NCBI GenBank assembly: GCA_907163375.1
Contig: CAJQUW010010463.1
Location: 1 to 64,000 of the forward strand
DNA: 64,000 nt
Direction: 5' to 3'
DNA from: Prostheceraeus crozeri
Taxonomy: Eukaryota > Platyhelminthes > Polycladida > Euryleptidae
Under the pieces are notes generated by a model. It saw only the letters and a program-made list of their open reading frames with translations, was not told the DNA's origin and ran no database searches. The position numbers were made by a program, and so were the translations under genes. Below, one piece after another: positions 1 to 13,395 of this stretch; positions within the stretch are counted from its first letter, which is position 1; each line of letters opens with the position of its first letter.

Positions 1-3000
1 TGACAGACAACGATTTGAAAATCATTATCTATGGTGACCCTTTTAATACGTATTTTCAAATTTTGAACGATTTTCTATCAATCTTATAACAGTCTTTTGA
101 ATTCAATGTTTGAACACAAGTTGAAGACATAACAGAAAACAATGTTTCCGATTTCTGCATACGATTAATTGCATGAATTCGTGTTATATTCTTTAAGATA
201 ATAGTTTGAACACTACAGTGTGCAATGGGCAGAGTAAGGTTAAGAAAAACAGCATTAGTTTTATTTCTAAGGTCATCCGTGGGATGAGGTGAAAGTCAAA
301 GGTCGAAAACCGCCAATTTTTAACAAATTTTCATTAGATCACTATTTGAAATAAAAAATGGCAACAAAGACTAATATGCCATACACTAATTGAAAGATCT
401 GGTCAAGGTGTTTAATATAACAATGATTATTAATCGCTCTGAGATTACATCATTGTGCTAGATGAGGTCAAAGGTCAAATATTAGTTCACCTCAGATATC
501 ACTAAAATTGCACATTTTAGTATTTAGTTTCTGCAGGTGAAGGAACAACCCAATTCGGTGACTTTTATGGAGACACTGAGGCTCAAAGCAAAATAATTCT
601 GAAAATTTTCAATAATTGCTGATCAGATGCAGAACTAAAAAATACAAAAATAGTAGAAAATCATATTTGAATTTCAAATTTCAAACATCATATAATAAGC
701 AGACAATTTCAAATTCAAATATTCATCAACTTATTTCATCAAGAATTGATGCCGGAATATTTATTAGAAGTGAATTTACACCGAAATCAGAAAAAAATTC
801 CAAACATTCAAATTTTAAAATGTCTCTCAAGCCAAACGTGAACTCTGAAGCCACGTGACGCTGATAGGGTCCAGATGGGAAAGGCTTAAGTGTCATCACG
901 ATGTTTAGATTAAGGTTTAGGATAGCGCCTCGAATTATCCCTCTAGTCACAATTACATAATAACGTTTATTAACGATTCTGCTTGAATTATCAAGTCATT
1001 AGGACTTCAGACCCTTGTCAGGTAAGCAGACAATTCCAGTCTTGTGAATTATTAATAACTTTTTTAATATCAAGATGCTCGTAATTTGGGTTGGTATTAA
1101 GAGGTTTTCTTTGCGGTAATAATTTATTTATTTATTTATGGCTAATTAACTATTTCTTTTTCAACTACCTAAACACGATTTTGTGATATTAAGCCAAAAG
1201 TATTTATTGTCCGTCTGTAAAAAGTTGCATAATATGTAGAAAGTAAGCTACTAGAAATCTGGTGGGCATAGCTTGCTTGCGTTAAAAGATATTCAAAAAA
1301 TTCGCCATGGGGAGGGGCGAAAAACGCCCCCAATGGGGCAAGGGTTAACTATTGTTGGGTGCTCGCGCAAAGGCTGTAGAGAGCTTACCACAAGAAGCAA
1401 TGTACATGCCTACATTCCACAGTTGTAAAATGGTTACTTTCCTGTGATTCTTTACGCTCAGTAGAATGTTGATTTGTTGAATTTCAACTATTAACTATCA
1501 TCACTTCAACTAATGATTTTATTAAGATAATAATTAGCAATACATTAATATGATTTATTATCATTAGGTCTGGAATTGTTTGTAATTATTCATGCAAAAG
1601 AAATAACATTAACATGTCACAGAATTTCATGAATATACATTTACATGCTGCTCAATAAACATTACCTGTATAAAGACATTTTTTGTTATAAGCAATTAAT
1701 TAATTGTCTTCTTCATGATTGCAATCATTTCAATAAGCTGGTAATTAATAAATCAATAAAGTTGTTATGTACCAGAATCGCTCAATTTGATTGCAAATGT
1801 TGGTGGTCAATTAATCAATAATTTGTCTTTGTACGAGCAATTAATTTAGAAATATCAATTATTATTTCAATTAGTTTTCCAACCCCTGAAATAGATTGTT
1901 CTGCTCATGATCCAATTAGCTTCAAAAACATGAATTTAGTACGTCTGTCTTGAGTCAATTTTAACGTTAATTTTCGGCGACGGTTGCGTAATCCTTGCAT
2001 AATATCTTGGAAGATGTTGTTACATGGTAATCTCAATGCGTTCTTCCTGTTATTGAGTCTATGACTTCCATACAGCCTGGATTCAATCATTGAAACCTAG
2101 GTGAACAAAGGTCAGACAAATTAATTTCATTTTCTATTGAACAAAATGAAGTTATATAGACGCTAACACGGAATCGCTTCGATGTATACTTTGTAATTTA
2201 ACAACAAGAACAGCGTGATCTCTGCATTGTTTATCAGTGCTTGTTATGGTATACGAATAGGATTATGCATCATTAGCGCAATCATAATAAGATGACTTAC
2301 GATAACTGATGGATAATAGCTGAAGAGTTTATTAGTGCAAGTCCAATGCGGACAACGAAATGATCTTAAAATTGGACAAGATCTTCTCAACGATGATGTC
2401 ACGAACCTGAGAAAGGATATCACATAAATCATTCTCCCCATCATGAATATATTTCAGTAAATTAATTGCCCAAACTTATAATTACATTAGTAAGTGGTGG
2501 GTGATTGAATTCAGTGGAGCAGTAGGAATGTGGTTATATGTGAGGGATGAATTTTGTTTCAATTTTGATTAATGCATGTAATGAGTATTAATAGCGCATA
2601 CTTGACGATGAATCCTGAAAGGTGTGCTGACAGTCAATTATGTTACGAACGTGCATGCATGAATATAAAGTCAACACCGAAAAAAAATTTCTTTCATGCT
2701 TATGAAAATTAATTGACGTCGGATAAATTGATTTACTTGATACTATATTCTTTATCGGACCACAATTAATGCATATATAAATATTTAAGTCAGATCTTAA
2801 TCTCATCTCTTGATTGTTTTTCCTTTCGGGGTTTCGGCATGTTTAGAAAGCTGTGCGCTAGCCGCACCTGCTCGCACCAGTGCACCGAAGGGTGCGACGA
2901 AAATTTTGAAAAGCTACACTGAAGCTACATAGCTATACTTCGCTATAAAGTATATGCGAAATGTAATTTGTTTTGCGATCTGGATCATAGAAAGTGGCTA

Positions 3001-5831
3001 CAGTCTTTGCTCTGGATTGTTGTGTGATAGTCAATCAAAGCTTCAAAATATTGGAGGTAGGATCTCCATCTTCCACAATAAAGATTCACATTTTTTGGAA
3101 TTCAGTGCAGATTTCTACGAAGATTCTAATACATGTAGTCCAAAGAATTCGAAAGAGATTTACATAGGCCGGCTTTAATTTCATTTTGTCAACACTTGCA
3201 CGTGACTCTCATCATACTTAACCCTTGTGTCTGTAGGATGCATGCAGTTCTAATGGAATTCTTTAAAGCCAGATGAAGGTAGAAATTATATAGATATGTA
3301 AATCACAAAATATCAATATTCTGATCAATAATCGTGCATGCATCTATTTCATCACTCAGTATCCGGCAGCGATCAAGATGGGCCGATTAGCCACCGAAAC
3401 GTCTGCTACAGGAAAGAGCATGTATTACTGTCAAAGCATTTTCCTAAAACCCCTATTTGAGTATGGATAACGCACAAAAAAATGGTAAAATGCTGCAATG
3501 ACTAAATCACTGTTAGAGATAGATGAAACTTCGTGTTTTTAATTGATTTTTAAATGTATAAATATAACATAAGACGAGTTTACTTTTGACTATTCTTCCA
3601 AAATATTGACGTGATTTTCAATAGGGTTCATTTTCATTGAAAGTTTGAATACAATTGATAGATAGAATTGAATAATGCTCTCCTAGGTGGATTCATTATA
3701 CTGCATGCTTGAAATATTTTTCTCTACAATTTACTGTTACTAAGATAGCAGATGGATGAATTAATTACAATTGAAACTATACAAGAATAATTGAATTTGA
3801 TCGAAATTCGCACATTTCGTTGCACCATCCCGAGAACCGGTGCATGCAGATGAACCGGTGCTCCGTGCATTATATGGAGGCAGTAGGCTATATGACACAT
3901 TTGAGCGGCATGTTTCGGATCTGTCAATAATGGAAGCAAAGTGAAAACATATTTGTTATTTTGCAGTACAAACATGAGCGAGTTAAAGCGCATGATTTCC
4001 ACTTCCGCATTCAAAAGTTCACACTCCATATTAGGCTATATTGAGCTGTAATCTATATTTAGATTTGAGTGATGCTTCAGGAATTAATTGATTTAATCTT
4101 AGATGGGATTCCTAGCACTATTCCTATCAATAATATCATATTTGATATTTTGTGAGCAATCAATTAATTGTTTTTTGAATTAATGAGCATCAAATGGAGA
4201 ACAGTTAATTTTTGATAACACCTGGAATTGACTGTGTGTAAATATAGAGGGGGATGCAAACACAATTATTGTTTTAGATTCAATGTAATCGGTGTATTAA
4301 TTTGAGCTATAAGCAGAGACACTGCTTTCAAAATATTAACTGAAAAAGTTCTTCAAGTTAAAATGATGCTTCATCTATTGATAACAGATAGGTCGCATGG
4401 CAGTAAAAATGGATGAAGTTGCATTCCAATTGTCATTTAGAAATCAAAGCAGTAGTTGATTTATGTGTTAATTTATAACAAGTTGTCTGCTGAGAAGCAA
4501 TGAATTTCAGAGCAAAACATCTTATTGTATTCTCTGAGATATGAGTTTGTCTCCAACTGTGTTGTCATGGCACTCCCATTTTCCCCGGTGAAGTGAAGAC
4601 CAGAGTTAATAGTAATAAAACTATGAAAGGATTCGCTGTTTCTCTTCTGATATGAGCAAAAGCAAGCTGAAAAATGGAAAGAAAATTCACAAGAGTCTCT
4701 TGCCGTGAAAACTTTTCTGCTCAACATTGATTCAATTAACAAATTTTTGCAGATCAATGTACAATTTTATTGAAAGTAACAGCCGCAGTATGAATTCATA
4801 CTATTCAAAAACGTCCCCGAAGTTGTCAGTTAGGATCTCTCGATCCATCAAAAGAATATGACAAGTTGACATTTGCATTTTCCTCTTCTCACCTGATTTC
4901 AAAATAACATAATTTTACGTCATTATTAGAAAATGTAACAATATAAGAAAATTGTGCGCAATGTATCTTTGTTGCAATGACGGAGGAAGAATGTAACTTG
5001 TATCTCATAATGATGACATCAGCATCGATTTATTTTTAGATACCTTAGAAATCTGAGTTAGCGAATATCTACACGTGGGTTCATAGTATTATTACCCACC
5101 CAGCGACTTGATGCAGTAGCTATGACTGCCCGGGCAATATATCAGTAATCATTTGTTTAAGAAACTGATTCTATGAATATACTGATCCTTTGAATATATC
5201 TATATTGAGTGCCTGCATACTTACAAATTACCTACACAGTGTACAATGTAAACATCTGACAACCAGTGGCGACAGCACAGAAACACTGTTAGGCTAACAT
5301 ATCTCTGAGAGTGTCACTCACCCATTGAAATTTGCTTGTCACTAACAACTCACTGTTTCTGTGCGGTCGCCCCAGAATATAACATTTCAACAATTTGACA
5401 TCTGCTTATCTGGCAATATTGTAGTTGCTAGCGGCAATATGGTAATCCATTGAAATTACATTACAGTTTGGGGGCAATATCGCGGATGATAATATCGGTA
5501 CAGCCCATTGACTTCGGACGATAATGCAAGCCCTCGGGCAGCTACGCAGCCCAATCGGGCTTTATCTATTGCTATCTACCACATTTACAATCTCACTTAA
5601 GACTATCGGTCCGTAATGTGCCTGACTTCAAGAGAAGTAATGAGCGCTATGCATACATTTCAGCGTTCAGGAACAATAGATGTTTCTATCCCTATAGCGC
5701 ATACATGCATAGCTGAATAGAAAAATTCTTGCCACTCATTGAAGTGAAACAGCGCTGCATGCATGTGTATGCGTTTATGACCAGGCAGGGAAGGCTCGAT
5801 CTGATTTTATGAAAAAAGAGTTGATTCTCTC
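1..5831. other. AT-rich non-coding stretch, no gene seen
   Basis: Only short open frames with no recognisable domain or convincing splice context occur here. Related GATGAGGT...AAAGGTC words occur near 260-300 and 460-480, suggesting a degenerate repeat. A perfect DR1 motif lies in the second. The rest is AT-rich simple sequence. Confidence 0.5.
465..477 (+). promoter_or_regulatory. Perfect DR1 nuclear-receptor half-site pair
   Basis: The sequence shows AGGTCA-A-AGGTCA, two direct half-sites with one-base spacing. DR1 is the classical site for RXR heterodimers, HNF4 and COUP-TF receptors. There is no promoter or gene I recognise nearby, and a related imperfect copy about 180 bp upstream suggests it came with a repeat, so function is unproven. 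Confidence 0.3.
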
Positions 5832-6087
5832 CATAGAAATTGACAACAATAAAACCCCTAGAATGGAAATTAAGCTTCATGCAATGCACAATAACGGCAC
5901 ATAAATCGCACGCATTTTCACTTAGATGCACCTGCCAACGTCTGTATAATTGGGTTAGAATCAGTCACATGTGTAAATCGAAGCTTTTAATTGGTTCTTC
6001 ATGCCCCAACTTAGTTCCCCCGGATGTGCCGCGACCTTGAGTCAATTTCCATTCTAGCGAACTTCAGATAAACAGTTTATTTCTATG
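5832..6087 (+). mobile_element. hAT-type MITE, copy 1, with perfect 8-bp TSD
   Basis: This is a 256-bp non-autonomous element. Its ends are inverted (CATAGAAAT ... ATTTCTATG), with a second inverted block (CTAGAATGGAAATT / AATTTCCATTCTAG) just inside each end. It is flanked on both sides by ATTCTCTC, an exact 8-bp target-site duplication. Eight-base duplications are characteristic of hAT transposases. It is closely similar along its length to the copy at 55002-55263 and partly to one at 32807. It has no coding capacity, so an autonomous hAT partner elsewhere is assumed. Confidence 0.85.
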
Positions 6088-6179
6088 ATTCTCTCCCTGA
6101 CTCTATTTGGTAAAACAAAAGTAAAAGTAAATGGAACACAGTCACGAAGACTTGCATAGACAGTAGAAAGCACGTGATC

Positions 6180-7300
6180 TACAAGGTCAGTTGTGGTTTT
6201 TGCAGGCAATTTTATGTTGGCTCTACAAATCGCGCGTTCAGTACCAGATTTATGGAACATTCCCGCAGCACAAAGACAATGAGAGTTCGCTTTCTGAACA
6301 TATTCGTATTCTACGCAATGAGAGAATTATTTTTTACAGATCTGTAGGATTCATTGACAAACAATGTGATCCATTATTAACATGCCTGATCTGAATTTGA
6401 ATACAAGAAATTGGCTCCGAGTAATCGCAGACATGAAATATGTGTGGTCAACGGCTGATATGTAGGCCTAAGCTAGGACGTGTCAATTGTTCCGTCCTTC
6501 CCGTGATCAAGGGCGAGGTCAAACGACTGTGCAACATTCGCTTTAACTTTCAATTTTGCCAAATAGAACCTGTATGAGAAACTGAATGATATGTATAGTT
6601 GGCTCGTTAACTATCTGTGGTTATTCGGGTAAAAGCTGTAGAGACCTTATCGCCACCGTAGGAAATAGCGTCTAATGATGATGAGCTTGTAATAAAGATC
6701 AGATTGGTAGCTATCTGTGATTGGTTTGCCAGAAGTGTGTCATACACATAGGGCGATTAGCTACTTTTTTCAGGCGCTTTTTGTTGGAAACTATGAACCT
6801 CGAACACTTGAGTTGCACGTACCTCATTTATTTTCTTGTCCACAGAGAAGCGAAAAATGAAAATAGGAATTCTTGTTTTGCATCTGTAAGCTTGCAAATG
6901 GAGCGCGCGTTTTTCGACATCTTGCTGACGGATCGCTTGCATAGCACTCCATGTGAATATTCTCAAGTCCAGTTGAATGGAAAATCGAATTGTAACTGCG
7001 ATTCCTATCGACTTTTTCTTCAAATTTCTTTTTACGTTTGTCATGGACAGGTATAAATAATGTAGCGAATGCGATGCATGGATGATATTTCGAGTAGATA
7101 AGCAATGACAACTAATTATTAATGACCGCAAGGAAAAAGTCAAAAGCGATTGAAATTCATCGTTTCAACCCATCTGTAAATGCCACGTTGATGTGTTCAA
7201 TACTCTTGATCTAGTTCAATACTCTTGACGAATGTGATGTCGAAACGTCGAGCAAATTATATTTCATTTTTAAATACACGGTCATGAACTGTCTAGAATG
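6180..7300 (+). mobile_element. Penelope-like retroelement fossil (GIY-YIG end and 3' tail)
   Basis: Near 6190-6290 a frame reads CGFCRQFYVGSTNRAF followed by TRFMEH. This is the Cys-x2-Cys, YVGST..R and R..EH pattern of the GIY-YIG endonuclease at the C-terminus of Penelope-like elements. About 0.9 kb further, 7210-7260 carries an ACGAA...GTCGAAACGTCGAG segment typical of the 3' non-coding tail of that class. No reverse transcriptase domain is visible upstream, so this is a 5'-truncated, broken and probably old copy. The spacing between the two parts could include unrelated sequence. Confidence 0.55.
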
Positions 7301-8525
7301 GATTTATTTTCACACTATTACCTACCAATGATCACCTTCGTTGAATCGAGGTTCTTATAAGTTTAGTTAAAAGTATCTATCAATGTATTTGCATATTTAT
7401 TATTCATGAATAACTTCCAATAACAATTCCAACTTCTTCTACCAGCTTGTTGCTAAATCATCTGCTTTGCTTTTCCTTCTTCTTAATGCGACTTTAGGTG
7501 GAACTTTAGACATCTACATTTCTATCTTGTTTAAAAGTTAACTTGATTGTTCATAATTTTGATTACTACTCAAATTAAGATCTACCAGATAAATCCTTTC
7601 GTTTGGCATCACTGCTCAGTAGACTAATAGGCTCTCTATAAATATTTAAACTGATTAATTTCAAATTTGGATAGACGCTGATGTACTAGAAGTTAACATT
7701 ATTTTATCCTCTCCAACTCTCATATATAATTGAACAATGTATGCATTACTTCAATTACGCAATTGCCTTTCTCTGATTGTGTGAGTTCCGGCTTTCTTCT
7801 GCAACTCCATTACCGTAAGTGTGGTGAGGATATGAAAGCTGAAAGTTAACGAAATAGTGTCCTCTTCATTTTGATATCAGCATCAACAACTGATAGACTG
7901 TAAGGGATTTCACGAGAAGTTACACCAAATTCTAGCCATTAATTTGTTCTTCTAAGTGACTACACAAGGTCGTTCAATTCGAAGACTCAAATTACTCATT
8001 CAGTTTTGTATTTTAGAATGATGCTTTTTGTAGTCTACTAAATAATGTTGCTGACTGAGGGTTAGAGATTTTGAGATTGAAATTTGATACAAAATTGCGA
8101 GCACAGAAAATGAATTTCACAATGTATCTCACAATATGACAAGTTGTCCTTCTCAATGAACTTAGATTAATGCTCATGCGGCCACTTGTGCTGCTGTTTA
8201 TGCCAAAAATAGTACTCAAGTCACTTTATTGTAATGTATTCTGTCAATTTCTATTAATTTCATGAAACAATATAGTGAATGACCGTGCAGAATCAAGTCA
8301 TTATCAGAATCCCGATTCTGAATGATTTTTAAAAAGGAGCTTTTATTATCATAGGGTAGAAAAGCTATTGTTTATTCAAGTACATCAATACGAACGAAAT
8401 GACCAACTTGCGGGGAAATGGCAAAAATCAGTTTCTGCCTAAACATTTTGACTGAGCTGGATTCCGTGAATTCTAGTGAGAGATTGAGAAATGGTTGAGA
8501 CGAATCTTCGCATGTAAAGTCTTGA
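7301..8525. other. Non-coding stretch, nothing recognised
   Basis: AT-rich sequence without a domain, splice-bounded frame, or repeat shared with the rest of the window. Confidence 0.4.
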
Positions 8526-8717
8526 TTTAAAACCACACGTACACGAAACATTCGCGAGGAAAAATATAGGATCGCATGGCGTGTGGCAGTTCATTATCTT
8601 GATCACTTCAATCCATCACGCTACGGTGACATTGAAGAGATGACTGCTGCAGAATTCAAAGGCATTCTTCGCACGTGTGTCGAGATTAAGCCGCTTATGT
8701 TAAGAGTTGACAGTTAA
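8526..8717 (+). other. Coding-like stretch of unknown origin
   Basis: A stop-free frame of 63 codons ends in TAA at 8715-8717. It reads as ordinary protein, including REEKYRIAWRVAVHYLDHF and later YGDIEEMTAAEFKGI, with balanced charge unlike the low-complexity frames around it. I do not recognise the family. There is no good start codon and no strong splice donor. It could be an exon of a neighbouring gene, a processed fragment, or part of an old element. It is about 1.2 kb upstream of the candidate exon at 9929. Confidence 0.3.
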
Positions 8718-9928
8718 AACACAAATGAGGTCTTGGAGACCGCATAAAAAATTCGATTGACTTCAGTTTTCTCTAATTTAGATATGGAAGTTTATGATCA
8801 TGGATTTATCGTCTTAAATGCTTCACTCGTCAATATTTTATAAAAAGATGGATTTCAAAATTAATTCAAAAATGACTTGTCATTTGTTTTGTATGCAAGA
8901 ACATCTTGGGACCTCAAATATGTCTATCTATTTGAAATTTTCGATTTAAGTTCCTGCTTAGATTAGATTAGAGATTCTATAGAGGAAAAATCAGCAGCAC
9001 GTACACTGAAAAGCACGCGTGTTAGCTCATACACAAGCTGTAATGGGCATAGAAGCCCAAACTGCATCATAGACTATGTTGCTTATTGTGCCTGTTTTCC
9101 GGGGCACCAAGAGTCATAAATCAATTCATGGAATGAAGAAAATTGTTTGCGCTTCAATGATTCATTTAGACCAGTGGAGCAGAGTAGTACAGAATTACAA
9201 ACTCCACTCCGCTCCCTTTGAACTACATGTACTACTTGTAGATCCTGCTGCGACTATTATGGAGTCACACTACACTCCAGCTAATTTTCTTAAATGCTCG
9301 CTCCGCTCTAGCTATATATTTTGGAGTTCAACTCCGTTTCAATTCCATATTTTCCTTTTGTCAGCTCGATATTCACACTATCATTTAATGTAACTCAGCT
9401 CACAGACCCAAGTGGGATATTTGCAGCACAAGCTGTGTGACTTGCATGAGACAGCTCCTGAAAGTATTCATGTATCTAAGTGCTACTTGTGATGTGGAAG
9501 AATTTCATTGAATTGTGCTAAACCTGAAGGCATCCATGCTGGCCCATGCAGTGCATCCACAGAGAAAATGCATCACACTCAGCCTGAATTGCTTTCTCAT
9601 CCGCAGTCAATACTATGCTCTGTTTGGTGCAATCTTTTATACGTAAATGTCAATGCTATAAGATAACTACATGTAGGCATACTAGACATTTGTTACAAAT
9701 TAGAAATAATTTTCTGTGTGCCTCCATTTAAATTTCTGTGCAGCCAAAACCCTGATGTTATTTCACATTTTGTTTTAATATGTATCAATTGATGTTAAGA
9801 CAAAATTCTCTAAAATAGTCTCAACACGCTCATTCAACAATAAGGGAATGGATCCGTCTCTGTTTTTCACTTGAGGAATTTATGATTGCTAGAGCACGTT
9901 ATAACTTTAAAATTATTCATATGTAAAG
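8718..9928. other. Non-coding stretch, nothing recognised
   Basis: One chance open frame (9076-9393) with no domain. The region has locally repeated CACTCC/CTCCGCTC words near 9200-9330. Confidence 0.4.
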
Positions 9929-9989
9929 GGTGTGGATGAGCTGAAACTTCAATTAGAACGGGATAGCCTTTCAAACGTCGTCAGTGCAG
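9929..9989 (+). CDS. Candidate internal exon of an unidentified gene
   Basis: The stretch is bounded by an AG (9927-9928) and a possible donor GCAG|GTAGCA. It reads in frame from VDELKLQLERDSLSN onward and ends in phase 1. That phase matches the 5' phase of the candidate exon at 18056, where joining gives an uninterrupted helical sequence. The open frame also continues past the donor to 10114 with plausible ARM/HEAT-like helical text, so the true 3' boundary is unclear. The acceptor lacks a good pyrimidine tract. No family is recognised. Chance is a real alternative. Confidence 0.25.
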
Positions 9990-11232
9990 GTAGCAGGATG
10001 GTTGGAAGTCTCTCCGAAATAGACGCAATGACACTGGTGACAAGTGTACTAATGAGCCCATCTAATTTTAAAATCAGAGGAAACTGCATCTTTATTCTGA
10101 AAAAACTGATCTGAGTGCTGATCTGACATTCACAGCATTTGGCAAATTTTTGTTCAAATTATGTACATTTTCTCTTTCAGAAATTGACAACTATTTTTAC
10201 GAATGCACAGAAGATCTCAGTTCATGAATTTCATATTACTAGAAGTGGGTGGATTTTCTATTTGAGACTTTTGATAAATTATCTTCTCGCATCATCAATA
10301 GATTGTTTTTTTTAGTCGGTGTTGATAAACATTAGCTAAGTTTATTTACAGGATATGGAGAAATCCATTTTGCGTGGTTATATTGGAGATGTTATAGATA
10401 TTGCAATAATTATGAATAAACAAGCTTCACGACTCTGAGAAGATGATGTCGAACAGTCAAATTCTGTCGGGAGTGAAGAAATGCAGTGATATGATATTAA
10501 AATACAAGAAGCAGCACAGTGACCATAACATAAACATAAAATGACTGATTAACACAAAAAAGTCGCAAAAGTACAAAGTGATGCAGAAATACACATAAAT
10601 TCAAACATAAGGAGCATTCCTTTGTTCAGCTCTACCCAGTCCAAGGTAGTCAATGCTGTCTCACACCATCGATTGTCGATTATTGATGTTAGTCCTGTAA
10701 TCAATTCATTTTCACAATAATGTGGTAGAGGCCTGCGATATAATAAAATTCTGGGTGACAAACAGCATGAAAAACTCAGAATATGAAGGCATGGTTTCCC
10801 ACTATTTCATGCGAACGTAAATCAACGAACACATGAGGACTGCATCCTTTTCGTATTTCATGGATTAGGCCTATCATTTCTCATCAATTCCAATAGTAGG
10901 ACTGTTGGATTGCACTTCGTTCAGGTCACTTTGCTTCCTTGCCACACATTTTTTATCTGCTTATCTAGTACATGATGTGAATTCATTAAGCATTTCGGGA
11001 TTAATGCCTCACAATAACAATTTCAGGAGATTATTTCAACGATAATTCATTGATGAAATGATGAAAAATTATCGGTCACGCTCTGATTGATGTGACTTAA
11101 AGCTCACAGTAATATTTATGTTTGCTGTTGTTGAAACTTGCCCTTCCTTCAGTTATTCTTCAAATTGTTGCACAAGACCCTATCAGTTCATTGCCATATT
11201 TACATATTACTTTGATACAGATTTTTGAGATT
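9990..11232. other. Non-coding stretch, nothing recognised
   Basis: No gene, domain or repeat family shared with other parts of the window, apart from the read-through frame noted at 9929. Confidence 0.4.
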
Positions 11233-11296
11233 GCATCATTCTCTGAACGTCTCATTTTCGGCCTCACTCCGTCCAGAAACTGGCTTTGGCTGAATG
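11233..11296 (+). repeat. Short copy of an interspersed repeat family (third copy)
   Basis: About 60 bp containing CTCATTTTCGGCCTCACTCC and CAGAAACTGG align with the 3' half of the repeats at 28574-28725 and 52101-52285. This is the most diverged and shortest of the three. The family has no coding capacity and I cannot assign it to a named class. Confidence 0.5.
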
Positions 11297-12459
11297 CATA
11301 AGTCTGAATGCGACAAATTGCTGGCGCACTTGGATTTTATCAACCATGATAGCAAATAGTGCAAATCGGCTGTATATTGCATGTATATCTATGCACATTA
11401 CGGATATGACTTTTTGACTTTTTTCGAAATTTACATTTCTTGTATTACAGCTCGATGAGTTCTTTTTAAACTGATCAAAATGTGTTTTTTCTTAGTTATT
11501 GCAAAAAAAAAGTTCACCCCTAACTTCAAATTTCTAAAACGATTTTCACAAGAGATAGTAGACCTACATTTTCATTTTCAGAGCTTGAAAATGTCTCATT
11601 ACCAAAGATCGCTACATCTATCTTAAATTTATAACAGTTAGGAATGTATAATTATTCCATGCGAAAACAAATCAATGAGCTTGAGATGTTATTTGGTGCA
11701 AAAATCAGCAAAAACATGGACCATGCAGAGGCTCTCAGACATTTTGATAACCATCACCTATGAACTTGATCTGTGTTTATCCATTTTTTAATGCTCTATC
11801 CATTGACAAAAGAAAGATGAGGAAACCGACTCAATTTGATATGCATCAACTTTCTTGGACTTAAATTATCAAACTGACAAAGAAAGCTCTTACTGAAATT
11901 GCCATGATAATTTTGATGATAATGGTTCATAAAGACTTATGATTATTCGGAACTAGTCATCATGAACTTATCATAAATTCATGAATACATTCTCGTACAG
12001 GAGGGAATAATATGTGAAGGTTCAAACTACGATAATATCAACAACATTGATGGGTGGAACAAATAAAAAGCCATAATTGTTATTAACTTGGTGTAAATGA
12101 CCTTTGTTCACCTGATATTTGCGTAGAAAGAAACTGCCACGTATTTTGCTAGACAATCCCCAAGAACAATCTCTACAGAACAACAACAGGATACCGCTAA
12201 AATTCCAAATTGTTGGTCGTTATTGCTAAATCTATCAGATGAATAAAAGAACGAACGAATAGGCCTACGTGAAAGTCGAAGAAGATGTCGCATTTATGGG
12301 AACACAACCTGAATTTTCTTGTTTTATCTACTCAAACTGTGGAAGTTAAACTTGATAAATTATTGAAAACATGTGACGATTGTGTGAACCGATAGAAATA
12401 TTATTGAAGTTTTGATATTACGAAAGAAAATGGTGTTTAGTTGTGCAGCGAGGATAAAC

Positions 12460-13310
12460 GTCTACACCAAATTCGGATAAATCGGGTATACGACGGAGAA
12501 GGCTACGAGTCCCATTACAATCCATCCTTCCAAAAGGAGAAAGAAATTCATTCAACCAACGTCCTCGAATTTGAATTTAATATCATCTGAAGAACCGGAA
12601 ACAGATTATTGACAGCGAGTCTCAAGAGTCAGATCATCTAGGCGATCGGTCCACTAAAGGTAGAAGAAAATATCATAAGACAGATGCAGTTACCAAATGT
12701 GTGGTATCTTCGAAGTTATCAACTCGCAAGGCAGCAAATGTGTCATCAACTGTCAGAATCTGGAGTAGACATTCACACACCTACACAGTCCGGCATGTGT
12801 AAGTCCACCATCAAATAGACGAACTTAAAGATGAAATGAAAGAGACTTTGAGTGTAGAATAGTGGTCGCTACATTTCGATCGCAAGCGAATTGACAAACG
12901 AGAATATCAAGCATTGGTTTTAAAAAATGAGAACAGAGAAACAAAGCTATGCTTGAACTACCCAATGGAAAGGCTGATACGGTTGTCCAAGAAATAACAG
13001 CAGTCCTTGATGAATGTAAGCTGTGAGCAGCAGAAGGATGATTGCTGCTGTCACAACTAATGTCAATGCTGGAAGACGACATGGAATTGTCATTCAATTG
13101 CAAAATTTAATTGGTATAAAACAACTGAAAATACTAACAACAACTAGATTATTGGTTGTCAATACCAGCATATTCTTGATCGAGTGCTTCGCTCGGTGAT
13201 GGATGACAAACTCAGCGGCACCAGTACCTCACCCTATATAGAATATCAATTCGTTCTTGACGTTTTGAACTACGAACTATTGACGGCGAATTTTAATAAT
13301 TGAAATGAAG
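12460..13310 (+). mobile_element. Decayed transposase-like ORF, family not assigned
   Basis: Short frame segments in colinear order read like one protein. They include WSLHFDRKRIDKREYQALV near 12855, MLELPNGKADTVVQEITAV near 12950, and near 13145-13230 IGCQYQHILDRVLRSVMDD. From memory these resemble a multicopy uncharacterised ORF family in cnidarian and other invertebrate genomes that looks transposase-like. I cannot place it in a named superfamily. The copy is broken at several points and no longer encodes a protein. It directly abuts the Tc1 relic downstream, indicating an insertion hotspot or nesting. No terminal repeats were found. Confidence 0.5.
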
Positions 13311-13395
13311 ATATATCACAAACACAAGGATAGCGTGACGATATAAAATATTTATTTCATTTGACCAGAGTTTCCTATTATCTCTGTAACTGAGT

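Noticed and set aside
6721-7143. Overlapping open frames of 111, 128 and 95 codons on both strands
   Set aside because: No domain, starts or splice context; a chance G+C-richer patch between the two Penelope-like parts.
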